Assembly (NCBI GenBank): GCA_015680905.1
Contig: CM027384.1
Span: 67,091,001 to 67,155,000 of the forward strand
Direction: 5' to 3'
Length of the DNA: 64,000 nt
Origin: Coptis chinensis
Lineage: Eukaryota > Streptophyta > Magnoliopsida > Ranunculales > Ranunculaceae
Shown here: piece after piece, positions 29,105 through 42,178 of the stretch
Position numbering within the stretch: position 1 is the first letter of the stretch
Layout of the letters: every line of letters starts with the position of its first letter
Position numbers and translations under genes: made by a program
Notes under the pieces: generated by a model
Told to the model about the DNA's origin: nothing
The model's input: the letters and a program-made list of their open reading frames with translations, nothing else
Databases searched by the model: none

Positions 29105-30360
29105 GTGGGTTTCTTTGTGGACAAGCGTCTACCTTTTCCAGTGGTTAAAAATGTCCTAGAGAGATCTTGGAAAACTAAAGCACATTATGATATTGCTATG
29201 GATCATGAGTTGTTCTATTTCAAGTTTAATGATGATGAGGATAGGCAAATGGTTCTAGAAAAAGGGCCTTTTTTTATTGCGGGTAGAGTTTTTATGGTTA
29301 GACCATGGACAGAAGACTTAGAAACACAGAGAAAAAGTATGACTACCCTTCCTATTTGGGTAAAGCTGTGGAATGTTCCAAAACAGGTATGGACCAAAGC
29401 AGGCATGAGCTTTGTTGGAAGTAGAATAGGGAAACCTCATTGCTGGGATGAGGCGAGTCAAAAAAACTTAAGACTTGATTATGCAAAGATATGTGTGGAA
29501 GTGCGGTGGGTACTAAATATCCTGATACAATAAGGCTGAGAATGGGTAGAGGCATAGTTGCTGAAGTTATTGTTGAGTACATGTGGCTCCCAGCTATATG
29601 CAGGATCTGCAACAAGCTTGGTCACAAAGAACTGAAATGCCCAAATAAGGAGATTAATGCACGAGATGTAGATGATGTTGCAGTTGAACAAAATATAACA
29701 ATAGAAGGAAGTGGAGCAGAAACAGTAGAAGCAGTGGCAGAAAGAAGTGGAGCAGGACCAGTAGTAGCAGAAGCTACAAAGAGAGCCACAAGGAATGAAA
29801 CAACATTACCGACAAGGAACCATGCTATGGAACCTGATGCTACTCCAATGAGAGCAACAAGTGATAGTCTGATGGTTCAAACCTTAACCACAGGAAGTCA
29901 GAGGCGTGTGCAAGGAGTAACTAGGATACAAGCTCAAGGAGTCCACACTCGATTCCTATCACCTAGGCAAGAAGAAATAATTGAACAACAACAAGGAGAG
30001 CAGAGTGCTGCTCCAAGCAATCCTAGGAATCGGAATAGTAGCAACGCAAATGCAATGGAGGATAGAGTATGGGGCAACAATGAAAGGGTAAGTGAGAGCA
30101 TGACCATAAAATGCCTTGAGGAGAGGAATCAATTTGTAGCTCTAGGTGATAGTAATGATAAGCTAGAAGATGACATTTCAGAAAAGGAAGATGACTTATT
30201 TTCTGATCATGAAATAGATGAGATGTTAAGGACAAACACTTTGCAACCGAGGGTTGTAAGTGGAGTAGAAGCTGGAGTTACTAGCTCTGAGAGCTCAGCG
30301 CAACAACGATCAACAAAATCCAAGACTAGAGCCCAGAGAAGAAGGGCTAGGATGAAGTGA
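29105..30360 (+). pseudogene. LINE ORF1 (DUF4283 plus zinc knuckle)
   Basis: 29105-29510 encodes a DUF4283-type RNA-binding region (FKFNDDEDRQMVLEKGPFFI, LPIWVKLWNVP). A frame change near 29490-29515 leads to 29491-30360, with the CX2CX4HX4C knuckle CRICNKLGHKELKC and a long Ser/Glu-rich tail. This is the usual gag-like protein of plant L1 elements. Confidence 0.85.
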
Positions 30361-30433
30361 CATCACCAACTAGAGAGAAGAGAGGTAAGGACAAGAACAG
30401 GTCCAAAGGTAGAAAGAAAAAATCCCCAAATAC

Positions 30434-33400
30434 ATGGAGGTAAGTCTGAGTGTCTGGAATGTGAGGGGGATGAATCAAACTTCTAAAGCTAAGGAAATAA
30501 GGAAGTTTAGTGATAAAAGTAAAGTGTGTTTGCAAGGATTGCTGGAGACAAAAGTAAGACAATGTAATAGTGAGGCAATAAGGAGAGTGTGTTGGCCTTC
30601 ATGGCAATGCATTCAGAACTATTCAAGTGATGTGAGTGGCAGAATATGGCTTCTATGGGATGACAGAAAGGTTACCATACATAAGCTACAAGAAGGAGCA
30701 CAATATATACACTGTAGGGTTACTCTTTTGCATAATAGTGTAAATTTTATATTTACTATTGTGTATGCTAGTAATAGCAAAAAGGAGAGATTGAAACTAT
30801 GGGAAGACCTGCAGCTTATGAGTACCTCTATTAACTCTCCATGGATGCTTATTGGGGATTTTAATAATGTTTTGTATTCACATGAAAGGATTGGTGGTGA
30901 ACCTGTACACCCTAGGGAAATAGCTCCTTTTGCACGTTTTATTTCACAAGCTAACCTTGATGACCTCAAGTCTACTGGAAGTTTTTTCACTTGGACTAAT
31001 TATGCTGATGTGAGTAGGAAGTGGTCAAAAATAGATAGAACACTGGTCAATTATCAATGGCTTACAGAGTTTCCAAATTATGTAGTGGAGTTTCATACTC
31101 TAGGTGTCTCAGATCATACTCCAATGGTATTGAGTTTGTATGAAAAGGAAAAAGGTTTCTATCCTTTTAGGTTTAGCAACTACTAGGCATTACACCCAGA
31201 TTTCATGGCAACAGTGCAACTATGTTGGGACTTGAAGATATATGGGGATAGGCTCTATGTCCTTACACAAAAGCTGAAGATTGTAAAGGCTAAGCTGAGG
31301 AGTTGGGAAAGACATCATTTGTCTGACTTACAGAAGAGGGTAGACACTACAAGAGTGGATTTACAGGATAATCCAAAAATAGTTACAAGGTGTGCCTCTT
31401 AATAACCTTCTGTGTAACAAAGAGAGGGATGCACGATCAAGGCTATGTTTACTACTGGAAATGGAACATGAAGACTATAAGCAGAGACTAGAATGTGACG
31501 ATATGCTGCAAGGAGATAAATGCAATGCCTATTTCCATAATGCCATCAAAGAAAAGAAAAATAGGAATTTCATCTGGGCTCTAGAGGACCTACAGGGTAA
31601 CAGGTACCAAGGACAAAAGGAGGTAGGCCAAGCAATAGTTGATTACTATCAAACATTACTTGGAGGCACCAGTGAAGTACAAGGAGAACATCCAGAGTTA
31701 GAGGAACTGGAAGTGAGAAATGTCATAGATAGTGAAGCAGCAAAGAAACTGGTAGAGCAATTCACTGAGAGAGAGATACAAGAAGCCTTGTTCTTAATGC
31801 AAGATAGTAAATCACCAGGACCAGATGGGTTTAATGTATTCTTTTTTAAGAAAACTTGGTCTATAGTGGGGGAGGAATTCACAAATGCTGTTAAATCAGT
31901 ATTCATCAACAAGGTGATTCATGGAGGAGTTAATTCTACTTTTTTGTGCAATATTCCAAAAAAGAATAAACCAGCTAGAGTGGATGAGTTTAGACCAATT
32001 GCATGTTGCAATGTGGTCTATAAATGTATCTCAAAAGTTTTAAGTAATAGGATGAAGTCAATCATGCCTAAACTTACAGATTTGAACCAGTCAGCCTTTG
32101 TTTATGGAAAATCAATTCAGGATAACTTGTTGCTTGCTCATGAACTTCTAAGAGGGTACAATAGGGTACATGGAGCTGCTAGGTGTACTATTAAGATAGA
32201 CATTCAGAAAGCATACGACTCGGTGGATTAGGATGCAATGGAAACTATTCTGCTAAGATTTAGATTTCCAATGGTATTTGTGGAGTGGATCAGGATGTGC
32301 TACACTACGCCAAGTTTCTCTATACTGGTTAATGGCATACCTCAAGGTTACTTTAGAGGTAGGAAAGGGCTTAGACAGGGAGATCCTCTATCTCCCTATC
32401 TTTTTGTACTCATCATGGAGATGTTAGGTGGACTACTGAAACAAGCAGTGGACAGGAAAGCCATTGAGTACCTCTCAAGATGTAAGAGGCTATAGCTAGT
32501 TCATCTATGTTTTGCAAATGATGTGATGCTTTTTTGCAAAGGTGAAGCTACTTCTATATATGGAGTGAAGGAGACCCTCGAGTCCTTCTCTGCGCTCACA
32601 GGACTCAAGCTCAATATAAGTAAAACTACCCTTCTCACTGGTAGTATAAGCCCCTCTTCAAGTACTACTTTGGCAGGAATCTTGGGTGTGAAGCTAGTCA
32701 CTCCCCCAATCAAGTATCTGGGGTTACCTTTAATAGCATCTAGGTTAGGTGTACAAGACTGTTTGCCATTAGTAGAGATGATTACAACAAGAATTTCAAA
32801 CTGGAAGAACGTTTTCTTGACTCTTGCAGGAAGGCTACAACTGATACACTCAGTACTAACATCATTTCATAACTACTGGGCAAAGACATTCATCTTGCCT
32901 ATGGGGGTCATGGACAAGGTGTCCAAGATTACTAATAGGTTCCTGTGAGCTGGTCCTTCTATGGAGAAAAAGATACACAAAGCAAGCCATAATACTATAA
33001 GATACAGTAAGAGTGAAGGAGGACTGAATATAGTGGACTCTAAAGTGTGGAATGTTGCAGCATATTGTGGTCTGATTTATAAGATTGCAAGTAAAGATGA
33101 AACTCTGTGGGTCAAGTGGATGTGGGAGTACCAGGTGAGAGGCAAAGAGTTCTGGACAATGAAAATTCCTTCAGATTGTTCTTGGGTGTGGAGATCAATT
33201 CTCAAGCACAGGGAAGAAGTTGTCAAGTTCATTAAGTATGTGATAGTAAATGGTGAGAATACAAGCCTTTGGCACCAGCCCTGGTGTTCAAAGCAGCTAC
33301 TGTTAACGAATCCAGAAGCTAAGAGGTTGCTACAATTGCCTGATGAAGCAAAAGTGTCCGAACTGATCAGTGGACAGGCAATGGAATAGTAGAGTACATG

Positions 33401-34592
33401 ATCTTCCAAATGGAGAGCTCAAGAATGCTATTTTGGGTACAGAGATACAGGACATGATGGAACAAGACTTCATAGTGTGGACAGAAACTCCTACAGGACA
33501 ATTCTCTACAAAATCTGCATACATGACACTCAAGAAAATCAGAGAAAAAGTTAAGTGGTATCGACTTATGCGGGGAAACTTACGGTCCCAAAGCACTCCT
33601 TTATAGCATGGCAATCTGTTTAGTGGCAGCCTCTCCACTCGGGATAGGCTTATAAAGAAAAATATTCTTCACCATTCACAAATGTTGCTGTGCATGCGAG
33701 GAAAGGGAGAACTCTCACCACCTATTCTTTGATTAGCATACACTAAAAGTAATATGGGCTGAAATCAAAAGAAAGCTTGGACTCAATCCGATGGTGATGG
33801 AATCAAATCAAGAGTGGTACTACATTATGAGAGAGACAAGAACAAACTCAACAGGGAGAGAGAGATCATTAGAGCTATGACATGTGCAACAATATACAAC
33901 ATTTGGAATGAGAGAAATAGCGCAGATTCGAGGAGGAAAGAAACATCAAGCTAATCGGTGGTGGTGATGTGATGAAAAAATGAAACTCTACCTACAACAA
34001 GTTCTCAAGAGTGTTCTTTGAAACAAACGAAACAAGAAGAATGTTGGACTGCTTGGGTTTGCAACCTGGATGGACTCAACAAACTGTGACTCAATGTCAA
34101 TGGCAGAAGCCTTTAACCACAATGCTCAACCCTGATGGTACAATGCAACCACAAAGCACAGGATATAGAGGACTGATCAGAGACAAGGATGGTAACGTTC
34201 TGATGACATATAATGGGAGCTCTAACAAGAGGTCCATTCTATTCCAAGAACTTCTAGGCATTCTGGAAGGACTAAGAGCAGCATAGATGATAGGCATAGA
34301 CTGAAGTGAGATAAATTCAGATTCACTGAGGGCTGTCAGTATCATCAATGGAGCAGAAACTAGTCCTTGGTTTTGTAGAAATGTGTGTGCGACCATCAGA
34401 AAGCAGATGTCAAAGTTCCAGAAGGTAGAGACAAGTCATATAATCAGAGAAACGAATCGAGCAGTTGACTTCCTTGCCAAGTCATGTAATATGAGTGATC
34501 AAACAATTATCTATAGTATAGGACCTTATCCTAAGCTCCTAAGTGAAATATTAGCTGATGATGCTAATGGAGTTGTATACTACATATATTGA
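30434..34592 (+). pseudogene. LINE ORF2 (endonuclease, RT, RNase H)
   Basis: The endonuclease spans 30434-31186 (SVWNVRGMNQ, LIGDFNNVL, TWTN, DRTLVN, SDHTPMVL). Reverse transcriptase covers about 31790-32950: SPGPDGFNVFFFKKTW, FRPIACCNVVYKCISKVLSNR, KIDIQKAYDSVD, GLRQGDPLSPYLFVL. The catalytic box reads CFAND, where an active enzyme has ADD. zf-RVT lies near 33460-33600. An RNase H-like end runs from about 34110 to 34590 (YRGLIRDKDGNVL, INSDSLRAV). Stops at 31184, 32229 and 32946 each sit where the family has Trp. Further stops and frame changes occur at 31400, 32493, 33390 and 34284. It is dead. Confidence 0.88.
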
Positions 34593-35456
34593 AATAGTGC
34601 AGGTCGAGGTCTGCCTAACCTCTAATTGATTAAAAAAAAAAAAACATTGCGAGAATCACGGCGAGCCAGTAAATCAAAGAAGAGGCAAGCTAGCGAGGGT
34701 TCGAGCGGAAATTAGTTTAGAATTTGTTTTTATGTGTGTTTTGATTTACTTATATGGATTTTGTTTAGTTGAATGAATTGAATCATATTTGTTTAATGAA
34801 TGAATTTTGTTTAGTTGAATCATATGTGTAGAATGTTGTCTCTATTGTATGAACGAAATAAAAGTTAATGGAATGAAGTGGAGTGAGTTTGTATATGAAA
34901 AGAAGAATGAGATTTGTCAGTTTTTGCGTCTGGCAGGTACAGACGGCAGAGTTTCTACTATCCGTCCATTTAATTAAAACGGAATACAGACGACATAGTT
35001 TTTACCATCTGTACATAAATAACCAACAGACGACATAAACTATACCGTCCGTCTCCCGGAACTTATTATGACAGCTGCTAGCGAAGGTCTTAACTTTGGC
35101 TAGATTTTTGACTCCTTCCAAATTTAAGACTTTTTTAGCATCCCCATTGAAATGACATTTTTGTGTTTGGGGTGTTATATTTGCCTTTAGCAGCCCATAT
35201 AGCACCCATTGGAATTGCTCTTAGATGAATTTTTAATTGTTTAGAATTTTATTTAGATTAACTTGAAGCCTGCCTAAAGTTACTTAACACACGTAATTCC
35301 TGGGCACGAGACATGGTTCGACCAGATTTCAGCAACTTCCAATTATGGGACTAAAGACTTGAAAATGTGGTTGAGATTGTTGGGCCTGTTATCCGAAAGA
35401 AACCAAAATGAGTTTAATAAGACTCCCCCTATTTTCTTCCGACTGTATTAACAGCC

Positions 35457-38400
35457 ATGGAGCTCTCTCTTCTTCCACACCCAAAGCACTACTACACTTC
35501 ACTCCTTCCCAACTCTCTCTCCTTCTCTTCTCCTCAAATAAGTATACTTTCTAAACCCAAAATCACTCTTCTGCTTAACATTCTCTTGTTTCTTTACTTT
35601 GTGTACTGATGTAACTAAGAAACTTTTGTTTGTGTTTACAGGAAACATACCCATCAGTAGGAGGAACTTGACAGTTGTGCCCTGTCGATGCTCCTCGGAA
35701 GTTTCTTCCACAAATGTTGCTCCCCCTTCTCTCCGGTTCGATGGACGGAGGGCCTTAATGGGATGTTTTCTTGCTGCAGGTTAGTTAGTTGGTTTGTTTT
35801 GAATAATGTTTGTGATTGTATTTGATTATAGTTTGTAGATTATATTGACATTGCCGATGTTGGGTTTATAATGTGATGATTTGTGGCTTTTATGTGTGTT
35901 GCAAAATGAGTCTTTTGAATTACTAATGTGGGGAAGATTTTAGGGATTTTGTATATGTAAGTTAGAACATAGTATAAATTAGCAGTGTAAGCAATATTAC
36001 AGTGACGCCTTAACGTCCTGCTAATAGTCTATAACGGACAATATGGACTGATGGGGGAGTCCAATGATTTTCTACAACATTGAGTTCTGAGAAAGCAACT
36101 TTTTATACATTCCCCAAGCACTTATTTGTTCAAATGAGACAAACAATCATGGTGTTACACTTGAAGAAGAATGCGAGATACGGAGATTTTTCATTATTTT
36201 TCCTCTACATTTGTGTGTTAGAATAGCTAGGTGGATTTAGCATATTTCGATGACTATACTGTAATATACGTGTTGGACGAGCTTGTAAGCAATTTCTAGT
36301 TTGTGATTTAAGTGGTGAACTATTTGAGGTTCCATGCTATAAAGAGCTGAGTTGCAACTTAAAGTTGCTATCTGAAGATCTTGATATTTATGTCAGGAAT
36401 GACAGAAGACTGGGTAGTTGGAAACAATATATAACATAATTCAGTCAGGTCAAATTTGGAGCTAATACAATCTTTTTATTTGTTTCTGTTTGGGACTAGA
36501 TGAAGTATTGGTGGTGGATTCTATGTATTTCATGTCCCTTTCATGTTTGTGTAGTTACTTTAGGTGTTACTATTTCTTACCTGACTGGCGGATATAACAG
36601 TGGAAAATCATTTTTCTGACCTCTGATAATTTATATTTTAATTCAGCTGCTGGCATCTACATATGTGACGTAGCTGGCTCTGTAAGCACTAGTAGAAGAG
36701 CTGTAAGATTTGTCTATACTTTTACTCTTTCTACTTCCATTCTCTGCAGTTGAATGCAAATTCCCATATGATCTTATACAGTGATACCTCTTTATTTTGC
36801 AGCTTAGAGGGGCGAAGATACCTGAAAGTGAATTTACAACCCTCCCAAATGGCTTGAAGTTAGTGATCCTGCATAGAATTTTATATTTGTCTTGATTCTT
36901 TTGTCTGCCTTAGTATAATGAATTTGTGTAGGATGTTAATGGAAATGTCATTCTTTGCAGTCAAAAGCGTCGAACCCTTGTACTAAGCATGCGCTTAGGA
37001 GAACTTGGTGTAGCCTAGGTTTATCTCGTCTAGGCCTTTGGTTGTTTAATATCTCGTCCTTTTTTTTTTTTTTCTTAAACCAATGGTTACCTCCTCCTGA
37101 CGTTTAAGGTTTCAGGTTCATTCATCTGGACCTGCTTAATAAATCATAAAATGGTTGAGTCTTGGGACTGGGTAGGTAGTAAGAGAAGTTTCTGGAGCCA
37201 ATTCCTGGTGCACTTCATTTGTTTGAGAGTGTTTCTTTCTTTTGGTTCTTTCTAACCTAAATAGGGCACAGAACTGGGGATCAGAACAAAACTTCCAAAA
37301 AAAATTAGATACTTAAGTAAGGAAAGAAAAGAAGATATTTGTAGTGACTTTTTATGTGTGAAATTACAATGTAAAATGGAAGACAAGTGGTGAAAAATCA
37401 GTTTGAACTAAAAGAAAATAGCTTTTTGAGCAAGCACTGCTGCCATCTTCGTCGCTCTGTTGCTTGCTTTTGTTTTCCATTTCATAGAAAACAAATAACC
37501 TTGTCTTTTAAATTTTGGGTCTTTGTAATTCTCTCTCAAATGGGGTATACAATATAAACTCTTAAACTTCCATGTTTCTGAGTACGTAGTACATGGCAGA
37601 GGCATTTTGGTCCAAAAATCACGTAGAGTTTAAATTTATGTGGAAAATTCAAAACAATTGTTGTTATGCGTTTGTGTGTGTGTTTTGCTTGAACATTGGG
37701 TGTTCCATTACACAGGTTTCATTTAGTCAGTTACATTTGGTTTTCTCTGATGATGGTATCCTTTCAATCAGGTACTATGATTTGAAGGTTGGAGGTGGGA
37801 CCAAAGCTGTGAAAGGATCACGTGTTGCAGTACGGTTGTGACCCAGTTAAATTTCAACTATATGGTTATAATTTATTACTCAGAAAAGCATTTTGCTAAG
37901 TATATAAATCATAGACGTGTTAAACGTAGGACAATAGATTCAATACAACTGTAATAGGGTTCAGCTTTCTCACAATGATCATGCCCAGTCTACATGTCTG
38001 AGAAGTCCCAAATGCAACTCCTTACCGTATTGAATTTCTTTGATTAAGTGCTGTGTTGAGTTGGTGTGTCTGTGTGTGTGTGTGGCCTGGGGGGGTGGGG
38101 TTGGGGTTGGGGTTGGGGTACTGTCTGCCACTTTGAAGTGGTGGCCTAGCACTCAGACACGTCTGTTCAGATAATCTATCTTGTGTGTAGTCTGAGATCA
38201 CTATAAAAGCGAGTGAATTCCTTTAATTAAATGGCATTTAGAAAACAGAATAAGTTGGTCCTGAGATGCTAAAACATAAGAGAACTACAGTAAGTAGAAG
38301 TTCCCCTTTAGCATATTTGACTGACAAAACATGTTTTTATTTATTTTTTTCTAATAAGTTATGGGATAAGGCAGACCCATACCCTGTACCTTTTAAAAAG

Positions 38401-41400
38401 CAAAGCATGAAGATTCAATCCTCCCTAAGAGTATGATATTAGAGGAAGATGCAAAATATACAAGTACAAAGAAATAAGCAAAATTTGTTCTTTTAATATG
38501 ACATTCTTTTCGGTAAATATCATGAAGTTTGTTATTTTTCCTCTGTGTTGCTATCTCTAAAATTTCAAAGTAATGGATTTGGGATGTTTATTGCATATTG
38601 TAGATCCATTACGTTGCCAAGTGGAAGGGCATAACCTTTATGACTAGTAGGCAAGGACTTGGAGTTGGTGGTGGAACGGTGAGTAGTGGATTATTACGCT
38701 TTACAGCTATCTTAGATTTTGTACACTTAGCTTTATATACATAGAAATGGGCATACTCTTTCCATATGGCAGTGGATGCTATATTATTCACTCATATTTC
38801 AAGGTATATGACAGTATTTTCACTCAACCCTAAGTTCATCACCTCCCTTTTTCAGTCTGCGAGATGGTTCCTTGGTAACAAATGAGATATAAAATCCTGG
38901 TAGATCTTGGTTATGTAAATAAGGGGTAAGGGTTTGATAACCTTGGTCTGTGAACTTGGCTCCACGTGGTATCGTAGCGCGATTAGCAGAAGTTTAATGG
39001 TCAGACTAAAGGACTAAAGCTTAACCGATGTTAGTCTGAGGACTTTAGTTTTCTTGTATTATCTAGTCCCAACATTGTCATTGATAGGGACTTTGGTGCC
39101 AGACTACCTACCAAGACAACCAGATCCCCTGAAATCACCTTAGTTTTAGTTCTATGTCGACCAGCAAACCTTTGCTAACTTTTCTGGCGGGGAGCCATCA
39201 AAATTGACTAAGTATTCAAATTTTTACCAGAAAGACAAAGCAAGGACTGTGCTTGGTTTCCTTATGGACAGCACAAGACAGACACTGTTTTACCTTTTAT
39301 GTTCGTTATTCTCGCGCATGACATTAGCAGACTTGTACAGATGGTACTCTCTGGTTTAAAACCACCCTTCCCCCAAAACAAACCAAGGATCTATACTCAT
39401 AACTTCCATACCTGTCTCTTTTTGGGACTATAAAGATACCCAAATGTATCATGGTAATTGGTCGTTAAGTTGATATAGTTGCACTTTTCTTCTGCAGCCT
39501 TACGGATTTGATGTGGGTGATTCTGGAAGAGGTGCTGTACTTAAAGGACTAGATCTGGGTGTTGAAGGGATGCGTGTGGGAGGCCAGGTGAGCTTCTAAA
39601 TATGGAATCATGGATTACTAATGATTAGATGCTTTCTGGCATAGATCATGTTTAAAAATAAACTTTCTACTATTATATTTTTTAATTTTTATGATCTTGT
39701 TGTTTACTTTGTAATTACACATTTACACCTTAAGTTGACATCTCTTGCATATTTGTATCGGTGCCCACTAGTAGATCATTGGAGGATTAATATTCCCCAA
39801 GAGGTTGTTAGTGCCAGATCTCTGATTTGGCACAGCCAAGTTGCTATAGTCTTCACAGTGAGACAGCGAAGAGACTAAAAGGAAGCACAGGGTTTTTGCC
39901 AATGATTCATGACCACAGTACTTGTCATTTGTGAATCTTGTCAATGTGTATAAGTAAGCTAAATTTACTCTGGTTGATCGATTCATTAGTCTTTGGGAGC
40001 ATGATTAACACAGAACAATGTTGGTTTCTTATAATTGACATGCCTGGTTTGTACTCTATAGATATATATTCATTTGTGATATGATATACTTCCACAGAGG
40101 TTGTTGGTTGTTCCTCCTGAGCTAGCTTATGGAAGTAAAGGAGTCCAGGAGATTCCTCCAAATGCGACAATTGAGGTGAGGTGTATATGATATCCTCTTC
40201 TACTAAAATTCCGGTTGCTAGTTTGATTATATATTGGGAGATCTCTCCTTGCCCATTCACGTGCATCCTCATATTGACCTAGTTAGGGAAGGTTGAAAGA
40301 AGAGTATATTACCCCTCACCTTGGTATATATAACATTATAACTCTTTTCACCTCTGCAGTGACACTTTTTGTTGCACTGAAACGTGTTGCAGGTGTTCCT
40401 TGAATACTCTTTTTCTTTTTCTTTTTTACTCTGATTGGATTCTTCTTTAACAGATAATTGCAATTGGAATGATTTTTTAAGTAGGCATCTTCAAATTTAC
40501 CAAGTTATAAGTGATAAACTAAATTAACAAGGCAACTATTCTTGTTATCTATTACTCAAAGCCCAACAAGACTCTGGAAAAGCTAATAATAAGTTCGGAA
40601 TTCTTGGAAGAATCCCTTATTCGTCCTCATTTTTCCGATTTCTTCCCTGTTTGACTTTTTTTTACAGTTTCTTAGTGACAATAGGATTCCAGAAATTAGA
40701 GATAATGTTGACCACCCTAATATTTTCTTGTCTAATAAGGAAAACCTTATTCTTCTTTTAGGTTCCTCATAGCGGCCCCCTTTTATCATTTGATTTTGAT
40801 TCTAACAACTGGCAGTCTATTGACTTTCCGCCCCCATTCCCCCCAAAGTTTTAAGAAGATGGTCGTGGTGGCTAAGTCTTACGGTTGTAGATGATGTTTG
40901 TCTTATCACTATTACAAAACGGTGTCCTGATTGGCTCAACAATGTCATCAGGACTGATCGCTACTCTATGTCTCTATGCACTTTTGACTAGCTTCCACTT
41001 TCTCTACCAACGTTTCTATTTCATGCTCGAGTGAGAAGGTCTGTTTCTTGTTTGGGCATATGGCTTTGGAAAGTTCCAGGTCCAAAGACAAGGAGAAATA
41101 TAATCCTCTGTCTGTCAGCTGCTGAGTCTTGGCTTCAAAACTAAATGATATCAAAGATGTTTTGGCCTTGTGAGAGAATTGTCAATTAAGTAGACAAATT
41201 TTGAAGGAAAAATGAGTAAAATACGGCTGGAACGAACAAGTTAGATGTCAGTGGTCCTAGGGTTGCAGAAAGGATACCATATCCCTTTCCAATATTGATT
41301 TTAAACTTAATGGATTCGGTTTTGAACCTGGCATGTGTATGTTTAGCTAACTCTTATCCTATGGGTGTTTGCAGCACTAACTAGGTCATGACGAGTTTAT

Positions 41401-42178
41401 TAAAGTGTCTAAATAGCTTAGAAGCTTAGTTACGTTGACATGGACCCTTGTATTCGTATCCGACACGGATATGAACTGATTGACACGGCAAAATGTCAAA
41501 AGCTGAGGTATATCATATACAACGTCCAACACGGACACGTTGATACTTATCCGACACGGATTAGTTTTAAAATGTGGTGTATCCATGTAACATGGAGTTA
41601 GAAGTTGATGGCCAATAATATCCCATATCTTCTTTTATTATTTATTTCGTAACAAGAAATGACATTTTTATATTTCTCGGTTATCAGACTTCGTGTACAA
41701 GGTCAAAATGTGAAAGAGCTGTATGTTAAAGAGTGGATTACAGAACCCTTGAACCTATGAATGCAACATTCTAACTTGAAAACTTAGTTCAGTAATTAGC
41801 TTAACGTGTAAAATTATCCAGTATGTATTGTTTTCACTAACTTGTCTAAAGTCTATTTAAACACCCTGCTTCCATTCATGTGTTCTGCTACATGAGTGTT
41901 CAATATTCCCTTCATTGCTTGTCTAATGTATCCTTGAAGTGAATTGCACGTTTACTGAATTCTACCCTCAATATGCAGGTGGATGTCGAGCTGCTAGCTA
42001 TCAAGCAAAGCCCATTTGGGTATGTAGTAAGGCTGGGCAGCAAATTTGTGACATTAGCAGCTCTTATTTCTCTCTCCTTTTTTTCAATATTTATCTTTCT
42101 CGCCAGTTTCTGCTTTGGCTTAAGGTTTCAATTGTTACTCTGTTATGCAGGACTGGTGTAAAGATTGTTGAAGGATGA
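35457..42178 (+). CDS. FKBP16-4: FKBP16-4-type thylakoid-lumen immunophilin, 10 exons
   Basis: Exons: 35457-35541, 35642-35779, 36647-36702, 36803-36858, 37772-37829, 38604-38678, 39498-39587, 40098-40175, 41979-42019, 42151-42178. The 705-nt sum gives 234 residues. The N-terminus is a Ser-rich plastid transit region followed by FDGRRALMGCFLAAAAGIY, a twin-Arg plus hydrophobic stretch typical of Tat-imported lumen proteins. The FKBP domain starts near residue 105 (KYYDLKVGGG) and includes VAKWKGITFMTSRQGLGVGG, PYGFDVGDSGRGAVLKGLDL, GMRVGGQRLLVVPPELAYG and a final VKIVEG. Exon 5 must use the donor GCA|GTACGG at 37829/37830, which keeps the frame. Lumenal FKBPs assist photosynthetic complex assembly; catalytic activity is not shown here. 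The MULE ends ~235 bases upstream. Confidence 0.93.
38089..38119 (+). repeat. G-rich repeat, potential G-quadruplex
   Basis: Five runs of four or more G's separated by one or two T's, in FKBP16-4 intron 5 on the coding strand. The TTGGGG word occurs three times in tandem after a (GT)n tract. It is not the plant telomere repeat (TTTAGGG). Confidence 0.75.

Larger units (their letters stand above)
28616..34644 (+). mobile_element. L1-type LINE nested in the MULE
   Basis: ORF1 carries a DUF4283 domain and a CCHC zinc knuckle. ORF2 has an apurinic-like endonuclease, reverse transcriptase, zf-RVT and RNase H. It ends with a poly(A) run (34632-34644). The 3' end is sharp because the PMD gene frame resumes directly after the A's. 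The 5' end is approximate: the PMD-like frame fades between about 28575 and 28620, and I could not find a convincing target-site duplication. Confidence 0.85.
26398..34715 (+). pseudogene. PMD gene of the MULE, split by a LINE
   Basis: Pieces in order: ATG at 26398 with TGA at 26416; 26446-26621; 26720-27043 (ERWWDITHTFHCP, SEISITPMDITMLTGMSVG); about 27250-27390; 27693-28238. The last has FEFGGIIVWYLGDRCWHQ, ENMYPLGRVSQWRSYLRMHE and YWDRVSRGP, all typical of the C-terminal half of PMD transposon proteins. Weak continuation runs to about 28600. After the LINE poly(A), 34645-34715 continues as a basic tail with LRESRRASKSKKRQASEGSS and a stop. PMD proteins include the cellular MAIN and MAIL1 silencing factors and proteins encoded by MULE or Ty3 elements. 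Stops and frame changes make this copy dead. Confidence 0.75.
25756..35219 (+). mobile_element. MULE with plant mobile domain gene, host of a LINE
   Basis: Left and right terminal regions are inverted relatives. Near the tips, left GTCCAATG...CTAATGGGTT matches inverted right ATTCCAATGGGTGC...GGGCTGCTAAAGG. Deeper in, left AAACTATGTCGTCTGTA (about 26022-26040) is inverted at TACAGACGACATAGTTT (about 34985-35001). Such long terminal inverted repeats are typical of Mutator-like elements. Flanks CTTAGATCAA (25746-25755) and CTTAGATGAA (35220-35229) look like a ~10-bp target duplication with one mismatch; exact tips are uncertain by a few bases. Inside are a PMD gene and a later LINE insertion. 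The right end lies about 235 bases upstream of the FKBP16-4 start codon. Confidence 0.72.

Noticed and set aside
38089..38119. Interstitial telomere repeat
   Set aside because: The unit is TTGGGG, not the plant TTTAGGG.
41430..41560. Repeated CGACACGGAT words in FKBP16-4 intron 8 as a regulatory array
   Set aside because: Only a few imperfect copies; more likely a fragment of a common dispersed repeat.
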